Source: CAZKBP01 sp964551015 | GTDB taxonomy: Bacteria > Bacteroidota > Bacteroidia > Cytophagales > Microscillaceae | Assembly: GCA_964551015.1 (NCBI GenBank) | Contig: CAZKBP010000026.1 | Coordinates: 1 to 64,000 of the forward strand | DNA: 64,000 nt | Direction of reading: 5' to 3' | In this document: one piece after another, positions 61,384 through 64,000 of the stretch | Numbering within the stretch: position 1 is the stretch's first letter | Layout: each line of letters begins with the position of its first letter | Notes under the pieces: generated by a model | The model's database searches: none | What the model saw: the letters and a program-made list of their open reading frames with translations, nothing else | Told to the model about the DNA's origin: nothing | Position numbers and translations under genes: made by a program

Positions 61384-62583
61384 TCAAGACAAAAACTTTC
61401 TCAGACGATTGATGGTTGCTAGTTCCCGATTGAGACGCTCGAAGTGATAATACAAATCCCCATTTTGATCGACATCAATTTCTGCTTCTAGCTCGATGGC
61501 TTTTTTCTGCAAGAGCAATTCCCGATGATAGGTAGAAGTCAAAATTAAAGAATACTCATAAACAGAGGAGGGCAAATAGCGATTCCACCAATAATGATAC
61601 TGGCGTTGCGGTTTGGTTTCCTGAATCATTTTCTTGAGGTCTTTATCTGGAGAAATCTTGGAGTGCACGCGGTGAAAAATACCTTTCAAAATATAGGTTT
61701 CCACGTTTTGGATGCGGATTTTCTCATTTTCCAAATATAAATAGAACTGTCGTATGGCCGGCACCAAGAAAAATACCGAAGAAAAAGAAAGTGCCGTCGT
61801 AGAAGCTAGCAGTAATAAGTTGGCTACCATTCCAAACTGCTGGCTCAAAACCAAAGCCCCTGTCAATAAAGAAGTCAGGGAGGAGGCGACCAGATTCTGT
61901 CTATTGATTTTTTCTAATTTTTGGTTGGTAGCCTCGTCGTTAGGATTCAGTTGGCGTTCGGGTAAGGGGCGCTCCCAAATCTTCAAGCTTTCCGTAATTT
62001 CTTGCCTATGTTCAGAAGCTTGGGCTAGCTCTTCAAAGTGATAAATAATTACTCCATCTTCGGTTACTTCTACCTCTCCTTGATAGCGAGCCAGCAACTG
62101 CGCGGCTTGGGTTTCTGCTTCATAAATACTCCAACCCGTGATTTGTACCAGTTCGGCCACCACGATTTTTCCTTGATTATGTCGGATATAATTTAAAATA
62201 ACTTTTTCTGTGAAGAGGCGATCCTGAGACTTACGCGCTGCTCCGAAGATGTAGGTTAATGTCTGGTAGAGGACTTTTTTCTGGGTGCGAAAGCGTTTGG
62301 ATTGTGCAGTGGTTTTTGCCCAAGTAAGGAGTTGATTTTGCCAAGATTGTTTACCAGGTCTAAGGTCAAACAGGTATACTAGCTCATCCTGTTGGTTGGT
62401 TTTCAGGCGGCAAGGATAGACCCCCAGAAAATAACGCAATGTATACTCGACCCAGTCAGTCGGTAGCCCAGTAAGGACGACCAAATCGGCAATGGTTGCC
62501 CCATTTGGCTTTTGTCGAAGTGCTTTAAGAAGCAACTGTCGATATCTTTTGCTTTGGTAATGAGAGGTAATCGTTTGATCCAT
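61384..62583 (-). CDS. Membrane protein with three winged-helix-like units
   Basis: 399 residues. Two complete units and one partial unit share a pattern: TIADLVVLTGLP...YLFDL (30-75), VVAELVQITGW...EVTEDGVIIYHFEEL (135-190) and a C-terminal IELEAEIDVDQNGDLYYHFERL (about 355-385, lacking the helices before it). Two transmembrane helices lie at about 235-285 (SSLTSLLTGALVL, FSSVFFLVPAIRQF). Both ends would be cytoplasmic. Winged-helix units usually bind DNA or proteins, so a membrane-tethered regulator is possible. It heads an operon with a DUF2927 lipoprotein and a rhomboid protease and diverges from rtcB. No family name is known to me. Confidence 0.7.
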   Translation of the reverse strand: MDQTITSHYQSKRYRQLLLKALRQKPNGATIADLVVLTGLPTDWVEYTLRYFLGVYPCRLKTNQQDELVYLFDLRPGKQSWQNQLLTWAKTTAQSKRFRTQKKVLYQTLTYIFGAARKSQDRLFTEKVILNYIRHNQGKIVVAELVQITGWSIYEAETQAAQLLARYQGEVEVTEDGVIIYHFEELAQASEHRQEITESLKIWERPLPERQLNPNDEATNQKLEKINRQNLVASSLTSLLTGALVLSQQFGMVANLLLLASTTALSFSSVFFLVPAIRQFYLYLENEKIRIQNVETYILKGIFHRVHSKISPDKDLKKMIQETKPQRQYHYWWNRYLPSSVYEYSLILTSTYHRELLLQKKAIELEAEIDVDQNGDLYYHFERLNRELATINRLRKFLS

Positions 62584-62791
62584 CCGCGAAGATTTTAAAG
62601 AAAGAAACTATTAAATGTACCCTAAAATCTTCTGTTTTGTTTTAATAAACTGCTTACAAAGATAGACTTATTTGTAGAATTAAGTAAGGAAATTTCATTT
62701 TTCTACATTGATCCACCGCCTAGAGCCAGATTTTTATCTTTTCACTGCGTATTTCGTAATAAAAACTACACACAGATACGACCTAGAATCC

Positions 62792-64000
62792 ATGAAAAAA
62801 AGAAGCGAAAAAATCAGCCAGCAAGATTTATCTGCCTTGGGTTATTATGACTTAGAGCTCATCAAAGTAGCTGGCAAAACCGCCAAAAAACTCATTCGCA
62901 CCCAAAAATACTCAAAAGAGGCTCTACTTAGCAAGTTACAAATCCTCCTTGCCCAACCTGATGATTTTTCAGAAGATGCTGAATTTGGCCTGCTCGCTCA
63001 AAAAATCAAGGAAAGAGCTTCCCAAAATCTCCAACAAAAAGAGATCGCTGCCTCCTTTGAACTACGGAAAGAAACCCCCTCCTACCCAATCTATGGCGCC
63101 GAATACATCGAGCCAGGCGCCTTAAAACAAATGGATACGGCTATGCAACTACCCATTTCCCTGGCAGGTGCTTTAATGCCTGACGCGCATCAGGGCTATG
63201 GGCTTCCCATTGGTGGTGTATTGGCCACGGAAGCTCATCGGGTCATTCCTTACGCAGTGGGCGTAGATATCGCCTGCCGGATGTGTATGTCTATTTTCGA
63301 GCTACCAGCCGATTATCTTGATAAAAATCAAAATAAGTTTAAGAATTTACTCCTTAAAAATACTTGCTTCGGAGCCGGCAAGGGATTTGACAAACCTAAA
63401 TCCGATGATTTATTTGATAAAGAAACCTGGCGAGCCACCAAGGTTATCCGTGATTTGAAAAAAAAAGCCATCGAGCAGATTGGCTCCTCTGGCACAGGCA
63501 ATCACTTCGTAGAATGGGGCTGGGTAGAAGTTTACGAACAAGATGAAACGCTGACTTTACCCACGGGCAAATATTTGGCATTGCTTTCTCATTCTGGCTC
63601 TCGTGGCTTTGGAGCAGGTATCGCGGGCTATTACTCGAAACTTGCTATGGAAAAAACCCAGCTTCCTGAGCATGCCAAACACCTCGCTTGGCTAGATCTA
63701 GAAAGTGAAGAGGGACAGGAATATTGGATTGGCATGAATCTGGCCGGCGAATACGCCTCGGCCAATCACCATCATATCCACCAAAAAATAGCTCACGATT
63801 TGGGACTTTCTCCGCTCAGAATGATCGAGAACCACCACAACTTTGCCTGGGAAGATCAATTAGAAGACGGCAGACCCGTGATCGTACATCGCAAAGGAGC
63901 CACGCCCGCCCACGAAAAAGAATTAGGCATTATTCCCGGCTCTATGACGCATCCTGGCTTTATTGTCAAAGGAAAAGGTGAAGGAAAAGCCGTTTTCTCC
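62792..64000 (+). CDS. rtcB: RtcB-family RNA ligase (3' truncated by window)
   Basis: 403 residues of a protein that runs off the right edge. RtcB joins 2',3'-cyclic phosphate and 5'-OH RNA ends using GTP and Mn2+. Visible: MPDAHQGYG, GVDIACRM with metal-binding C162, IGSSGTGNHFVEW, SHSGSRGFG, the His-rich ANHHHIHQKI, and the guanylylated histidine H366 in VHRKGATPAHE, followed by PGSMTHPGF. The variants (AHQG for VHxG, DIACRM for DIGCGM) and a longer, basic N-terminus (1-100) mark it as a member distant from E. coli RtcB. It diverges from the winged-helix gene. No archease gene is visible. Confidence 0.92.
   Translation, partial: MKKRSEKISQQDLSALGYYDLELIKVAGKTAKKLIRTQKYSKEALLSKLQILLAQPDDFSEDAEFGLLAQKIKERASQNLQQKEIAASFELRKETPSYPIYGAEYIEPGALKQMDTAMQLPISLAGALMPDAHQGYGLPIGGVLATEAHRVIPYAVGVDIACRMCMSIFELPADYLDKNQNKFKNLLLKNTCFGAGKGFDKPKSDDLFDKETWRATKVIRDLKKKAIEQIGSSGTGNHFVEWGWVEVYEQDETLTLPTGKYLALLSHSGSRGFGAGIAGYYSKLAMEKTQLPEHAKHLAWLDLESEEGQEYWIGMNLAGEYASANHHHIHQKIAHDLGLSPLRMIENHHNFAWEDQLEDGRPVIVHRKGATPAHEKELGIIPGSMTHPGFIVKGKGEGKAVFS

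Noticed and set aside
1..64000. tRNA, rRNA, CRISPR arrays, integrase or attachment sites, replication origin
   Set aside because: Looked for in the intergenic gaps; none could be supported by reading. A tRNA/CRISPR scan would settle small or degenerate cases.

Overview
The window is chromosomal DNA of a free-living member of the Bacteroidota, most likely of the Cytophagia/Saprospiria type. Evidence: a giant surface protein ending in a type B (CHU_C) type IX secretion sorting domain followed directly by a PorP/SprF gene; the DUF4290-murA gene pair; TTG-N16-TAnnTTTG promoter-like sites instead of sigma70 boxes; few obvious Shine-Dalgarno sequences; and several TTG or GTG starts. No tRNA, rRNA, CRISPR array, prophage or intact insertion sequence was seen. 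The right edge cuts an RtcB gene and the left edge cuts an unrecognised gene.

Layout. 0-5.4 kb: a small secreted protein, a UvrD/PcrA helicase, DUF4290 and MurA (with the Asp form of the active-site loop). 5.5-8.8 kb: a membrane Cache-HAMP-GAF sensor overlapping a secreted LRR protein. 8.9-14 kb: argS, then a possible cold-adaptation block (fatty-acid desaturase with a long, hairpin-rich leader, DEAD-box helicase, small basic protein, cold-shock protein) closed by a clear terminator. 14.2-21.2 kb: TrpF-like isomerase and LolC/E-like permease (minus strand), a NamZ-type muramidase, an outer-membrane barrel, an OmpA/TSP3 protein and a HAMP-PAS sensor with no kinase.

21.4-31.3 kb: a 2722-residue adhesin-like protein carrying four blocks of exactly seven VCBS/FG-GAP repeats (four predicted seven-bladed propellers), Ig-like, FnIII and LamG domains and a type B sorting domain. 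Next to it is a PorP/SprF-OmpA fusion, probably its outer-membrane partner. 31.5-35.9 kb: a signalling operon of a histidine kinase, a response regulator with a PP2C/SpoIIE phosphatase and a response regulator with an adenylyl cyclase. 36.3-37.7 kb: an N-carbamoylputrescine amidase and a small TerB-like protein.

37.9-47.4 kb (minus): three co-directional exported proteins, namely a thioester alpha-2-macroglobulin, a small Cys-containing protein and a TPR-CHAT caspase-like protein, ending at a strong terminator. 47.6-53.7 kb: an orphan FtsX-like permease, an unknown 598-residue secreted protein and a TPR histidine kinase/LuxR regulator pair. 54.3-64 kb: epimerase, ClpP, a small leader-like element, DUF547, PAP2 phosphatase, DUF4174 lipoprotein, a DadA-like oxidoreductase, an operon of a membrane winged-helix protein, a DUF2927 lipoprotein and a rhomboid protease, then RtcB.

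The window is rich in envelope and signalling genes. The best candidates for something new are the four-propeller T9SS protein with its OmpA-fused partner, the CHAT/alpha-2-macroglobulin cluster, the structured leader of the desaturase block, and the rhomboid/winged-helix membrane protein operon. All functional couplings are inferred from gene order and domains.
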